Positions 22,826-30,536 are shown, numbered from the stretch's first letter. The stretch: DNA of 44,869 nt from Orenia metallireducens (GCF_001693735.1 NZ_LWDV01000003.1:1-44869); one strand, 5' to 3'. Notes: generated by a model not told the origin, from the sequence alone. Numbers and translations: made by a program.

Positions 22826-23770
22826 GTGAATAATGTTGTAGAAATGAATAGTCAAGTTGCGGACAATAGCTTAATCAAAAGTTTAGAGGAAAAGAAAGAT
22901 GTCATCAAGCGGACAGTTGCTAAGGGGGCTAATAATGATGAATTTGAGATGTTTATGCACCTTGCTAAGCAGTATGGATTAGACCCATTTCAAAAGGAAA
23001 TATTCTTCTGGAAGTATGGTAGCGACCCAACAATAATGACCAGTCGGGATGGTTATTTGAAGATTGCTAATAATCATCCTCAATTTGATGGTCATGTAGC
23101 AGATGTAGTACATGAGAATGATAGCTTTGAGAAGCTAATGGATGGAGTTAAGCACACTTACAATTTGAAAAACAGAGGCAAAATCATAGGTGCTTATTGT
23201 TTAGTATATCGAAAAGATAGAAAGTTCCCTGTATATGTATTTGCCCCTTATGAAGAGTATAAGAAGAGTAGTCAAGTATGGCGACAGTATGCTAGTGCTA
23301 TGATTTTGAAATGTGCTGAGAGTATGGCATTGAAAAGAGCATTTAGTGTAAGTGGGTTGGTTAGTAGAGAAGAGATTGGTTATGAGGACAACCAGAATAC
23401 TACTAGAATGAGCTCAGAAGAGGTTAGTAACCTAGAGGAAGGTTTGAAAAATAAACCTGCTAGAAACGAAAATAAGCAGGCTAAACAAGAGATTATAAAT
23501 AGATTAGCTAAAGCTGTAGAAAGCGAAGAGAACAACATTACAGGAGAAGCAATCAAGAGTGTAGCAAAGAGCAATTTTGGAACTGGCAATTTAGCTAAAT
23601 TAGACTTAGAACAGTTAGAAGAATTAGAACAAATATTTTTGTTTGAAACTTACTTTGGGGATGAGGAAGAGACAGAAGAGAATAAGGTTGTAGATGTGGA
23701 GGCGGAAGTTGTAGAAAATGATGAAGAGAACTTTGGTGCAGAGGTAGAAAGAGCAGTGGCAGAGGGTTAG
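22826..23770 (+). CDS. bet: Bet/RecT-family single-strand annealing protein
   Basis: 314 aa, GTG start after AAAGGTGG. The family core spans residues ~35-195: LAKQYGLDPFQKEIFFWKY, TSRDGYLKIA, KYxxSQVWRQY and the highly conserved CAESMALKRAFSVSGLVS. It anneals complementary single strands and supports recombination-dependent phage replication and concatemer formation. The C-terminal third is acidic and variable. Unusually, no exonuclease (RecE/Exo/YqaJ type) or SSB gene is recognisable nearby. Confidence 0.88.
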   Translation: MNNVVEMNSQVADNSLIKSLEEKKDVIKRTVAKGANNDEFEMFMHLAKQYGLDPFQKEIFFWKYGSDPTIMTSRDGYLKIANNHPQFDGHVADVVHENDSFEKLMDGVKHTYNLKNRGKIIGAYCLVYRKDRKFPVYVFAPYEEYKKSSQVWRQYASAMILKCAESMALKRAFSVSGLVSREEIGYEDNQNTTRMSSEEVSNLEEGLKNKPARNENKQAKQEIINRLAKAVESEENNITGEAIKSVAKSNFGTGNLAKLDLEQLEELEQIFLFETYFGDEEETEENKVVDVEAEVVENDEENFGAEVERAVAEG

Positions 23771-23824
23771 ATAATTTAAATAGGGTGGCTTTGGCCGCCC
23801 TCTCAATCAAATAGGAGGATAATA

Positions 23825-23950
23825 ATGGCTAGATATAGATTACCTGGAGAAGAGGTTGAGAGCAAAGGTGAAGAGAGGAATTGCAAAGAGAAGAGTTTGG
23901 CGTGGATTAGGATTTTGAAAGAACAATTAGCAGCGAGTACAAGTAACTGA
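23825..23950 (+). CDS. 41-residue ORF between annealase and DnaD-like gene
   Basis: ATG after AGGAGG with ideal spacing. Charged peptide (EEVESKGEERNCKEKS) ending in a short amphipathic helix. Real translation is supported by the RBS; function unknown. Confidence 0.45.
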   Translation: MARYRLPGEEVESKGEERNCKEKSLAWIRILKEQLAASTSN

Positions 23951-23967
23951 TATAAGGAGGGCATATT

Positions 23968-24993
23968 GTGGCTAAAATAGAGAAGCTAAAAAGAGCAGTT
24001 ATTAAGGAAGAATTGATAGAGGCAATAGAGTATAGGATGAGGGAAAAGGGGATGTCTGTAAGTAGTTCTTACAAGTTAGCTATATTACTTAACCAGTCAT
24101 TATATTGGACTGAAAGAGTAGGACAGGATAAATATCAAAAGTTTTTAGTTGAAGAGAGCAGAAGGGGATCAGAAGAAGTTGAAGGATTAGAAGGCGGATG
24201 GGTATATAAGAATGCTGATGAATGGGCAGAAGATTGTTTATTGAAAGTGTCCGGACAAACTGTAAGAAGGTGGTTTGAGAAGTTGATTAAAATCGGCTAC
24301 ATTTTAGAGAGAAATAACCCCAAAGTTAAGTTTGACCATACGGTTCAATATAGGATTAATTTGGTAAAGATTATTAAAGATTTAGATAAATTAGGTTATC
24401 AGTTAGAAGGCTACAAAACAGCGTCATTACTGAATCTCCAAAATGGAGAATCGAAAATAGATAATGGAAATTCCAAAGAACAAAATGGAGATAGGGAACT
24501 CCATAATGGAGCTAGCAACCTCCAAAATGGAGATACTATACCAGAGATTACTACAGAGAGTACTACAGATATTGTTGTTGATAAGGCGGCACTTGAAAAA
24601 CTTAAGCAATTGTACAATAGGATATTCCCTAATTCTAGGAATATGGGATATCACATGAGTGTAATAGAGCAATATCTTCAAAAGGGATTAGAGATAGATC
24701 TGGTGATTAATCAATTAGAGAAAACGGGATTATCGGATAATCCTAATATGAATTACTTAATCGCTAGATTGAACGGTTTATTAAGTGATGGCATTACTTC
24801 TATGAGCGAGTTAGAAGCCAGGAAGCAGAAATGTAAACCTAAAGGAGGGAATTCAAATGGAAAGTATAGCTCAAATAATGCAAGGAGAAGTCCGAGAAGC
24901 TCAAAAAGTAATCAACATCAATCGGAATATGGAGAAGGGTGCTTTGATAACCCAGAACTCCAAGTCATCGACCTCTCAATCGATGACCTCTAA
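23968..24993 (+). CDS. DnaD-like phage replisome organizer with internal iterons
   Basis: 341 aa, GTG start after AAGGAGGG. Residues ~1-115 form a winged-helix replication domain (LAILLNQSLYWTERV, NADEWAEDCLLKVSGQTVRRWFEKLIKIGYI); residues ~205-270 resemble a DnaD-type C-terminal domain. The linker (~155-190) is low complexity because it is encoded by palindromic iterons (24436-24532). It overlaps the DnaC-like loader gene by 137 nt. In this family the initiator binds its own gene, melts the origin and recruits the helicase loader. Confidence 0.75.
   Translation: MAKIEKLKRAVIKEELIEAIEYRMREKGMSVSSSYKLAILLNQSLYWTERVGQDKYQKFLVEESRRGSEEVEGLEGGWVYKNADEWAEDCLLKVSGQTVRRWFEKLIKIGYILERNNPKVKFDHTVQYRINLVKIIKDLDKLGYQLEGYKTASLLNLQNGESKIDNGNSKEQNGDRELHNGASNLQNGDTIPEITTESTTDIVVDKAALEKLKQLYNRIFPNSRNMGYHMSVIEQYLQKGLEIDLVINQLEKTGLSDNPNMNYLIARLNGLLSDGITSMSELEARKQKCKPKGGNSNGKYSSNNARRSPRSSKSNQHQSEYGEGCFDNPELQVIDLSIDDL
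24436..24532. repeat. Palindromic iterons inside the DnaD-like gene: candidate lytic origin
   Basis: CTCCAAAATGGAG at 24436-24448 and 24520-24532, CTCCATAATGGAG at 24499-24511, half-site CAAAATGGAG at 24481-24490 and a degenerate copy near 24463-24477. The 13-bp unit is a perfect palindrome around its A/T centre. Confidence 0.75.
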
Positions 24994-25840
24994 TCCAATA
25001 AATAAAGTTAAACAGCTTAGATATAAGCAAATTTGGGAGCTGCAAAATGGAGAAGTAGATAAGTCTCAGTTTGTTTGTCAACTCTGCTGTGATAAGGAGA
25101 TAGTAGTAAGCAAAGCTGGAGATAAATTTACTGCAGAAGACTGTAAGTGTCGACAGGAGAAGGAGATTAAGGCTAAAAAGGAACAAGAGCAGAAGAAGTA
25201 TGAGCAGAATATTAAATCTGCTGAGATAAGAGAAGAGTTTAAAGCTAAGACCTTTAAGGATTTCAAGTGGCTAGAAGGTAAGAAAGAAGCCAAATTAGCA
25301 GCTATGGACTATGTTGAAAACTTTGATTTTTATAAGGAAAGGGGTATTGGACTAACCTTTATCGGCAAGTGTGGCAGAGGCAAAACTTTATTAAGTCATA
25401 TTATAGGGCAAGAGGCAATCAATAAAGGTTATACAGTTATCAATACAGTAGCTAAGGAGTTTTATGAGGATATTAAGGCGACTTATAATAATCCAAGTAA
25501 GAATACAGAAGATTTAGTTAGTTCTGCTAAACTGGTGGATTTATTAATCATAGATAATCTAAATGCTGAAAGGTTTGGATCTGATGAAATAGACAAACTC
25601 TTTATAATCATTAACCATAGAATTGAGAATAAGAAGCCAACAATTATCAATTCTACAGGAGATTTAGATTATCTTAATAAGAAATTAGCTCCTGATCATG
25701 TAAGTAGATTAATTGGCAAAAATGGAGAGCCAATTAAGGTGGGTGGAATAGATATGAGAGTCAAGCAAGGCGAATTGATAACAGATTTGAGGAATAAGAA
25801 TATTGCTAAACTTAAGAGAAAATTAAGTGATGCAAAATGA
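24857..25840 (+). CDS. DnaC/DnaI-type helicase loader ATPase
   Basis: 327 aa, ATG after AAAGGAGGG, starting inside the 3' end of the DnaD-like gene. Residues 74-98 carry clustered Cys (C74, C77, C78, C96, C98), a probable zinc site as in DnaI N-domains. The AAA+ module has Walker A GKCGRGKT (170-177), Walker B LLIIDN (229-234) and a sensor-like NSTGD. It loads the host replicative helicase at the phage origin with the DnaD-like protein. Adjacent initiator-loader order is standard. Confidence 0.85.
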   Translation: MESIAQIMQGEVREAQKVININRNMEKGALITQNSKSSTSQSMTSNPINKVKQLRYKQIWELQNGEVDKSQFVCQLCCDKEIVVSKAGDKFTAEDCKCRQEKEIKAKKEQEQKKYEQNIKSAEIREEFKAKTFKDFKWLEGKKEAKLAAMDYVENFDFYKERGIGLTFIGKCGRGKTLLSHIIGQEAINKGYTVINTVAKEFYEDIKATYNNPSKNTEDLVSSAKLVDLLIIDNLNAERFGSDEIDKLFIIINHRIENKKPTIINSTGDLDYLNKKLAPDHVSRLIGKNGEPIKVGGIDMRVKQGELITDLRNKNIAKLKRKLSDAK

Positions 25841-26094
25841 AATCACAGATAAAACAATTAACTTTATTTGATGCTAGTGAGTTGGTCAGGAGCCAGAAGT
25901 CAATCAGTCAGATAATTAGCTTACACAAGCAGAAGAGATATGCTGAACTTGATTATATAGATATAATATTGCTTAAAAAAGAACTTGGGAGGGTAAAGAA
26001 TGAGAGCCGTATACCAAGAAGAAAGACTGAAACGCAATTATTACGCCTTATACCTTGCAATCAAGAGACCAATATCGGTATCCAAAGCATGTAG
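25837..26094 (+). CDS. Uncharacterised small early protein
   Basis: 85 aa, ATG overlapping the loader stop by 4 nt (ATGA). Basic and mostly helical; no motif recognised. Its last third overlaps another good small ORF in a different frame (26000-26155), so one of the two may be partly spurious. Confidence 0.45.
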   Translation: MKSQIKQLTLFDASELVRSQKSISQIISLHKQKRYAELDYIDIILLKKELGRVKNESRIPRRKTETQLLRLIPCNQETNIGIQSM

Positions 26095-26155
26095 CTTAAT
26101 GGGGATTAAATCAGCTAAAGGAACTAAGAAAGAGTATAGTAAGATTACTACTTAG
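26000..26155 (+). CDS. 51-residue basic protein overlapping the previous gene
   Basis: ATG 26000 after GGGAGGG with good spacing. Basic peptide MRAVYQEERLKRNYYALYLA... with a likely HTH-like segment (PISVSKACSLMGI). It overlaps the end of the 25837-26094 frame; overlapping small genes with good RBSs are usual in this early region. Confidence 0.45.
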   Translation: MRAVYQEERLKRNYYALYLAIKRPISVSKACSLMGIKSAKGTKKEYSKITT

Positions 26156-26186
26156 TCTATTATGACTATAAGAAAGGGGATAAATA

Positions 26187-26423
26187 ATGTCTGTTGCTAG
26201 TCCATATAATCCAAATTTTATAATTGATAATTTAGAAAGATGTATGTGCTTTGATTGTTATAAATCTTTTATTGTGGGTGAGGACTTATCAAAAGGGATT
26301 AAACTTAGTTGTCCATATTGTAAAAGCGACAATGTAGAAAGGGTAGCCTGTACTACTGATGATAGACCAGTAGATTTAGGGTGTGTAGGTATTACTTATA
26401 CAAAAGGGGAGGAAAACCAATGA
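26187..26423 (+). CDS. Small zinc-ribbon protein
   Basis: 78 aa, ATG after AAAGGGG. CMCFDC and CPYC pairs (residues ~19-45) form a zinc ribbon. The stop overlaps the next ATG. Possibly nucleic-acid binding; function unknown. Confidence 0.5.
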   Translation: MSVASPYNPNFIIDNLERCMCFDCYKSFIVGEDLSKGIKLSCPYCKSDNVERVACTTDDRPVDLGCVGITYTKGEENQ

Positions 26424-26965
26424 GTTTAAAAGATATATTAAATCAAGAAGATATTCAATTCTTACAAGACTTGGGAAGAGAGTTAAAGGAGCAAGATAAT
26501 CATTGTACTGCTAAGCCTTTAATATTCAATGTGTATAAAGACGATTTAGAGTTTGGTGTAGATCCTGACTTTGGAGGTTCAGATTTATATGCTATTGTAG
26601 AAGCAGCTGACCCTGAGAATGCTATTTATTCAGATGATATTGAAGAAATGCAAGAGTTCGTAAAAGATTATTCTTATGATAATGATATTGAAATCAAAGA
26701 GATAAATAGTCCAGATGATTATAAAGAATTTTTAGAGGAAAATGAGATTGAATATTACATTTCATATATCAGAAAGAAAAAAGTAAAAGAGAATGCCTTT
26801 CTTACTGAGAAAGCAGCTTGGGAACATGTTAAGGGAAACAAACACCATTACAATAGATACGGTGAGCCTAAAGTTTATTGTAGTCATGGCTGGAGGAACC
26901 CAGAGCTTAAAAAGTTATTAGAAATTATAGAGAAGTTTGCAGACTTAGATGAATTGGAGGAATAA
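26420..26965 (+). CDS. Uncharacterised acidic early phage protein
   Basis: 181 aa from ATG 26420 (GGGGAGG upstream); the longer frame to 26381 lies inside the previous gene. Strongly acidic in the middle, with a C-terminal module KAAWEHVKGNKHHYN...VYCSHGWRNPELKKLLEII that I recall from uncharacterised Firmicute phage proteins. Function unknown. Confidence 0.55.
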   Translation: MSLKDILNQEDIQFLQDLGRELKEQDNHCTAKPLIFNVYKDDLEFGVDPDFGGSDLYAIVEAADPENAIYSDDIEEMQEFVKDYSYDNDIEIKEINSPDDYKEFLEENEIEYYISYIRKKKVKENAFLTEKAAWEHVKGNKHHYNRYGEPKVYCSHGWRNPELKKLLEIIEKFADLDELEE

Positions 26966-26968
26966 AAG

Positions 26969-27136
26969 ATGGTCTTAGGTATAAGAAAGGAGCAGAACTT
27001 TAGCTTAGATTATTACTGGGGTCAATATATTAAGTCAGTTAAGATTGGCATGTTAGTAATTGAAGTCTGCAGCTGTAGCAAGTCTAAATATCAAGGCATT
27101 AGACATGGCTTAACAAGAAAGGTGGAGAAAGGATGA
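26969..27136 (+). CDS. 55-residue early ORF
   Basis: ATG 26969, RBS GGAGGAA just before the previous stop. Small basic protein with a CSC motif near residue 34-36. It overlaps the next ATG (ATGA at 27133-27136). Unknown. Confidence 0.4.
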   Translation: MVLGIRKEQNFSLDYYWGQYIKSVKIGMLVIEVCSCSKSKYQGIRHGLTRKVEKG

Positions 27137-27213
27137 GTTTAGGGGTTAGAGGTTTTTGTACCAGCTGTAATGATGGGGAAGTTAAAGGGGGGGCAAGTAA
27201 TTTGCAATTATAA
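27133..27213 (+). CDS. 5' part of a zinc-ribbon gene, cut short by a frameshift
   Basis: 26 codons from ATG 27133, which has the better RBS (AGAAAGG) and overlaps the previous stop. It encodes FCTSCND, a CxxC half, then runs into a G7 tract (27187-27193) and stops at 27211. Removing one G would fuse it in frame to the ORF at 27170-27421, giving a 95-aa protein with further CxxC pairs. Confidence 0.45.
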   Translation: MSLGVRGFCTSCNDGEVKGGASNLQL

Positions 27214-27421
27214 GTATTCTAGATTTGGCAAAGGTGTAGATGTGAGTTGTGTATTGATGTCACCTTGTCATTCAGAGTATAGAACTGATGTAATATTATC
27301 TTGCCCTGATTGTGGGAATGAGATTAATTCTAATGAAGGTATGATTGACTTTGATAATTTGGTAGTTAATTGTGGTAAGTGTGAGTTTGAGGTAGATTTA
27401 AAAAAGATAATCAATGAATAA
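27170..27421 (+). CDS. Zinc-ribbon protein (downstream part of the frameshifted gene)
   Basis: 83 aa if started at 27170, where there is no convincing RBS. Carries CPDCGN and CGKCEF pairs and an upstream CNYKYS, i.e. a zinc ribbon domain. Most likely it is the main part of a gene that began at 27133 and is interrupted, or translated through, the G7 run. Function unknown. Confidence 0.5.
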   Translation: MMGKLKGGQVICNYKYSRFGKGVDVSCVLMSPCHSEYRTDVILSCPDCGNEINSNEGMIDFDNLVVNCGKCEFEVDLKKIINE

Positions 27422-27688
27422 TAACCAACATCTGCTACTCTACTCCAGCTAATAGGACTGGGTGGCAGAATAATAAGGGATTACTCTTCTCAAATTGGTT
27501 CTGGTGAATGGGATAACACTACTAAAATTTGAAGGGAGGAAATCACCTTGTTGTTATGATCTCTAGAATCAAGTGACAAAAGACAAAGGACAAAAACGGA
27601 CAAACAAATCTAATTCGTTGAATGACATTGATGAGATTATTAGCTGGTTTCAGTCCGTTCCAGCATTTTTTTAATAGGAGATGATTAA
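27422..27688. other. Non-coding stretch with nested hairpin and GACAAA repeats
   Basis: No convincing gene in this 267 nt. CTGCTAC (27432-27438) pairs with GTGGCAG (27462-27468) around CCAG/CTGG (27445-27461). GACAAA occurs at 27575, 27582, 27589 and 27599, and AACGGAC (27595-27601) pairs with GTCCGTT (27653-27659). It could be a protein-binding site or a small RNA. Confidence 0.5.
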
Positions 27689-28015
27689 GTGATTGAATTA
27701 TATCCATGCTATCCAAAAAGCATGACTGAGATTAGTCAATTGAATAGAATAGAAGAGGAACTAGAAGAGTTGCAATATACAGCTAATACACCAACTGAAA
27801 AAGTAGAAGAGGCTTTGGACGTAATGCAGACTGCTAGGGGGTACATAGATATAGTCTGTAAAAAGTATAATCTGGAGCTAATTGAGGTTCTAGAAAGTCA
27901 TTATCAGAAGTTGGAAGACAGGCAGAAAGAATGGGCTGAAAAAGAATTGAGAAAAGAATGCAGATACATAGAGGGATATTGTAGCTATTGTGGAGGTTGT
28001 AATGCAGAGTCTTAA
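27689..28015 (+). CDS. MazG-like nucleotide pyrophosphohydrolase-family protein
   Basis: 108 aa, GTG start after TAGGAG. The helical core shows the MazG/all-alpha NTP-PPase metal motif EEELEEL...EEALDVMQTA (ExxE then ExxD, residues ~17-50), followed by an amphipathic helix. The C-terminus ends in a CSYCGGC cluster. The family hydrolyses nucleoside triphosphates, tuning nucleotide pools or alarmones during phage growth. It overlaps the next gene. Confidence 0.6.
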   Translation: MIELYPCYPKSMTEISQLNRIEEELEELQYTANTPTEKVEEALDVMQTARGYIDIVCKKYNLELIEVLESHYQKLEDRQKEWAEKELRKECRYIEGYCSYCGGCNAES

Positions 28016-28235
28016 TGCTACAATCAATAAGAATTGTAGTTGTGGCAGAAGGATTGAGGGTGATTATGAGCTTTGTGGAGTCTGTAAGAGCAAGAAGCTG
28101 ACTCCAAGTTGTAGACACTATACAGAATTAGAGAAAACCTGTACAGTACCTTATTGCTTATTACATGATAGACCAATTATGAGTTTTGGGTATTACAAAT
28201 GCAGAGAGTGTGAAGAGAAGGAGGTAATAAAGTGA
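28002..28235 (+). CDS. Small Cys-rich zinc-binding protein
   Basis: 77 aa from ATG 28002 (GGAGG 5 nt upstream; the GTG at 27990 has no RBS). Four CxC/CxxC groups (CSC, CGVC, CLLH, CREC) indicate one or two zinc sites. It overlaps both neighbours. Function unknown. Confidence 0.5.
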   Translation: MQSLNATINKNCSCGRRIEGDYELCGVCKSKKLTPSCRHYTELEKTCTVPYCLLHDRPIMSFGYYKCRECEEKEVIK

Positions 28236-28582
28236 TTGAGATATTGATACCAGACAGACAACATCCAAGTCTTAATGTATGGACTAAGATGCACTGGACT
28301 AAGAAAAGCAAGCTAAAGAAGTCTTGGGAAGATGAAATCATACTAAGAAGTGGCAAGTTTGGCAGACCGATGCTGGAAAATGCTCAAGTAGAGATTACAT
28401 ATTACTTTGATAACAAGAATAGGAGGGACAAGGATAACTATGTGCCAAAATTCATACTTGATGGATTAGTTAAGGGTGGCATAATCAAGGATGATAATGA
28501 CAATAACATATTCCTTAATTGGAAGCTGAAATACGATAAGACCAATCCAAGGACAGAGATTATAGTCAAGGAGGTAAGTTAA
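28232..28582 (+). CDS. rusA: RusA-family Holliday junction resolvase
   Basis: 116 aa, GTG start after AAGGAGG, overlapping the previous stop. Family signature RRDKDNYVPKFILDGL with catalytic acids Asp66 and Asp68, Lys73, and a later Asp in IIKDDND (~87). It cuts branched DNA formed during recombination-driven replication and prepares DNA for packaging, fitting with the Bet annealase. Confidence 0.88.
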   Translation: MIEILIPDRQHPSLNVWTKMHWTKKSKLKKSWEDEIILRSGKFGRPMLENAQVEITYYFDNKNRRDKDNYVPKFILDGLVKGGIIKDDNDNNIFLNWKLKYDKTNPRTEIIVKEVS

Positions 28583-28668
28583 TGAGCTTGATTAGAAGAT
28601 TGATGGTCTGCAAGAGTGTTGAAGAGTTAAGGGAGAAAATTGAAGAGATAGAGAGGGTGGTAGAATGA
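28582..28668 (+). CDS. 28-residue peptide ORF
   Basis: Start overlaps the RusA stop (TAATG) and its stop overlaps the next ATG (ATGA). A short amphipathic helix (VEELREKIEEIERVVE). Supported by coupling signals only. Confidence 0.3.
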   Translation: MSLIRRLMVCKSVEELREKIEEIERVVE

Positions 28669-28883
28669 AAAGTCTTATAGCAGGGATATTAGTCGGTTTT
28701 GCAGCTTATGATATTTCCAAGACTTCTTATTTGACATTAAAAGCTATATGTAATGCACATACAAAGAGAATATCATTTACTTCTATAATTAAAGCTATGC
28801 CTTTTACATTATTAAAGATTTTAGTAGAAATCATAGGGGATATATTAGTCTTAGTTTATATTTATATGACTTGGAGGGGATAA
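28665..28883 (+). CDS. Small two-TM membrane protein
   Basis: 72 aa, ATG after GAGAGGGTGG. Hydrophobic segments at ~3-25 and ~45-68 with a basic loop. No family recognised; located between recombination genes. Confidence 0.5.
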   Translation: MKSLIAGILVGFAAYDISKTSYLTLKAICNAHTKRISFTSIIKAMPFTLLKILVEIIGDILVLVYIYMTWRG

Positions 28884-28884
28884 T

Positions 28885-29544
28885 GTGGAATTTCCAGCAG
28901 AAATAGATAATATCAAGACTCTTAAAAAAGGCATGAAGATGACTTTGGCTATTAATGATGAGAATGTAAAAGAGGTTATGCAGTATATTTATAATTTTAT
29001 GGATAAACCTCTGAAGATTAGCTTAGATATAAATGCAGACGAGCAAAAGGAAAGACTTAATCAGATTACAGTAGAGCAGAGAAAGAAGATATATGCTATA
29101 CTTAATGACTTTAATCAAGAGACAGGTCAAGGGGTAGAGAGTTTAAAAGAAACTATGAAGAAAGCTATAATAATGAATGATGATTATGAGACATCTGAAA
29201 TGTTTAGTCTGAGCAATTGTAGCAAGGAGATTGCAAGTGAATTTATAGAGTTTCTTATAGATTTTGCTTTCCAACACGGTATAAGGTTAAGTGATAATCC
29301 TAAAAGCTCATTTGATAACATAGAAAGTTATCTGAGATTGTGCATTAAAAATAAGGTATGTGCTATATGTGGTAAGCATGCAGAGGTACATCATGTTGAT
29401 ACAATAGGAATGGGAAATAACAGAGATAAGTTAGATGATAGTAGTCATAGAAAGATAGCATTATGTAGAGAACATCATTCAGAAACCCATACTATCGGGT
29501 GGCAATCATTCAAAGAGAAACATCATGTAAAAGGGGTTATCTAA
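28885..29544 (+). CDS. Putative HNH nuclease (HNHc_6-type phage protein)
   Basis: 219 aa, GTG start after GGAGGGG. Residues ~1-150 are the helical N-terminal region of this phage family; the C-terminal ~60 residues form an HNH module: CAICG, EVHHVDTIGMGNNR, and ALCREHHSETHTIG, with the metal/catalytic His residues in place. The family is placed with recombination genes in many Firmicute phages and may resolve or nick DNA. The precise substrate is unknown. Confidence 0.75.
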   Translation: MEFPAEIDNIKTLKKGMKMTLAINDENVKEVMQYIYNFMDKPLKISLDINADEQKERLNQITVEQRKKIYAILNDFNQETGQGVESLKETMKKAIIMNDDYETSEMFSLSNCSKEIASEFIEFLIDFAFQHGIRLSDNPKSSFDNIESYLRLCIKNKVCAICGKHAEVHHVDTIGMGNNRDKLDDSSHRKIALCREHHSETHTIGWQSFKEKHHVKGVI

Positions 29545-29612
29545 TATTAATCTGATGGCCTTCTCTGAATATCAGCAGCATTGAGAGAAGTTCATCAGAG
29601 AGAGGAGCAATG

Positions 29613-29867
29613 ATGAGTAATCTGGGGATAGCTAAAAGGGTTTGTGCTTTACAAGGAATTAGATTACGTATAGAAGTTATAGCAATTTGTCCTTATTGTG
29701 ATACCAAGAGGGCTAGGATTGATATCAGTACAGGCAAATGGAACTGTGGTTGCGGCAAGGGTGGAAAATTAGACAGTTTGTATAGAGTAGTCGAATCTGA
29801 TTACTTATTAAATAATCATAAAACAGCTTATTGGGACATTGTAAATAACAAGGGGGTATGCAAATGA
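29613..29867 (+). CDS. Small zinc-ribbon protein
   Basis: 84 aa from ATG 29613 (second of two ATGs; AGAGGAG is better spaced). CPYC and CGCG pairs (~residues 27-51) form a ribbon of the type found in primase-like or transcription-related small proteins. Overlaps the ArpU-like gene. Function unknown. Confidence 0.5.
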   Translation: MSNLGIAKRVCALQGIRLRIEVIAICPYCDTKRARIDISTGKWNCGCGKGGKLDSLYRVVESDYLLNNHKTAYWDIVNNKGVCK

Positions 29868-30355
29868 TGGCAGCTGAGAAGATAGAGAGAAAAGAAGTGA
29901 CTAGAGAAGAAAGAAGACAGTTTGAAAATTATTTAAAGATGTACTTTACACAGTACACTAATAATGAAGGTCAAAGATTTTCTAAGCTGGAAGGGATGAT
30001 AAACTGTCAGAAAGCAAAAATAGATGAAATGCCAGCTATATCAGGAACTGACTACTCCAGCAAAGGGATTGGGAGTGGAGGAAAAGGGCTAGATATAGTT
30101 GATAAATTTCAAATAGATAGGTCGAGAGCTAAGAGGAGGTATCGAAAATTAAAATACATAAAAATGATATTAGATTCTTACTTAGTTATGTTAGACCAAA
30201 AAGATTATAAGATCCTAAAGATGTTTTATAATGAAGAAAAGAAATATACAGTTAGGGATATAGCTTTAGTGGTGTCTTACTCGGAAGATTATGTCAAGGA
30301 AAGAAAAAGAATAAAATTAGATTGGTTAATTGAAAAGACTGAATTGATGGTATAA
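29864..30355 (+). CDS. ArpU/RinA-like late transcription regulator
   Basis: 163 aa from ATG 29864 (AGGGGG 7 nt upstream). The C-terminal ~70 residues look like a sigma-70 region 4-like HTH (ILKMFYNEEKKYTVRDIALVVSYSEDYVKERKRIKL). Size, position at the end of the early operon just before the packaging genes, and the preceding Gly/Ser-rich linker fit the ArpU family of late-gene activators. Four 11-bp repeats begin at its stop codon and are its probable target. Confidence 0.7.
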   Translation: MMAAEKIERKEVTREERRQFENYLKMYFTQYTNNEGQRFSKLEGMINCQKAKIDEMPAISGTDYSSKGIGSGGKGLDIVDKFQIDRSRAKRRYRKLKYIKMILDSYLVMLDQKDYKILKMFYNEEKKYTVRDIALVVSYSEDYVKERKRIKLDWLIEKTELMV

Positions 30356-30397
30356 CCCACAATCACCCCACAATTAACCCACTTTCAACCCATAACA
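30354..30397. promoter_or_regulatory. Four tandem 11-bp activator-like repeats
   Basis: AACCCACAATC, ACCCCACAATT, AACCCACTTTC and AACCCATAACA follow each other without gaps at 30354-30397, with CCCA every 11 bp. They end 24 nt before a TATAAT, covering the -35 position of the late promoter. Helical phasing suggests cooperative binding of the ArpU-like protein. Confidence 0.75.
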
Positions 30398-30421
30398 AAC
30401 ATACATTTTTATGATAGAATT

Positions 30422-30427
30422 TATAAT
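30422..30427 (+). promoter_or_regulatory. Candidate late promoter -10 box
   Basis: TATAAT preceded by no recognisable -35 hexamer at the right distance, consistent with activator dependence. Confidence 0.6.
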
Positions 30428-30510
30428 AGAGCAGAAGGCTCTTTTGAAGCACTGCTCTTGAATTCGATGATTGCAGATTGATATAGATAGTTAAAACTTT
30501 TCCTCCTTAG

Positions 30511-30536
30511 CACTCGGCAGAAGCTGGGTGTTTTTT
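30511..30536 (+). terminator. Terminator in the late leader
   Basis: CACTCGGC-AGAA-GCTGGGTG stem (two G-U pairs) followed by TTTTTT, ~85 nt after the late -10. A smaller AGAGC/GCTCT hairpin with TTTT lies at 30428-30446. Late transcription must read through or be restarted downstream. Confidence 0.8.

Noticed and set aside
27430-27540. Possible tRNA in the non-coding stretch
   Set aside because: A nested stem exists, but no acceptor stem, T-loop (GGTTCRA) or anticodon arm in the right spacing could be found.
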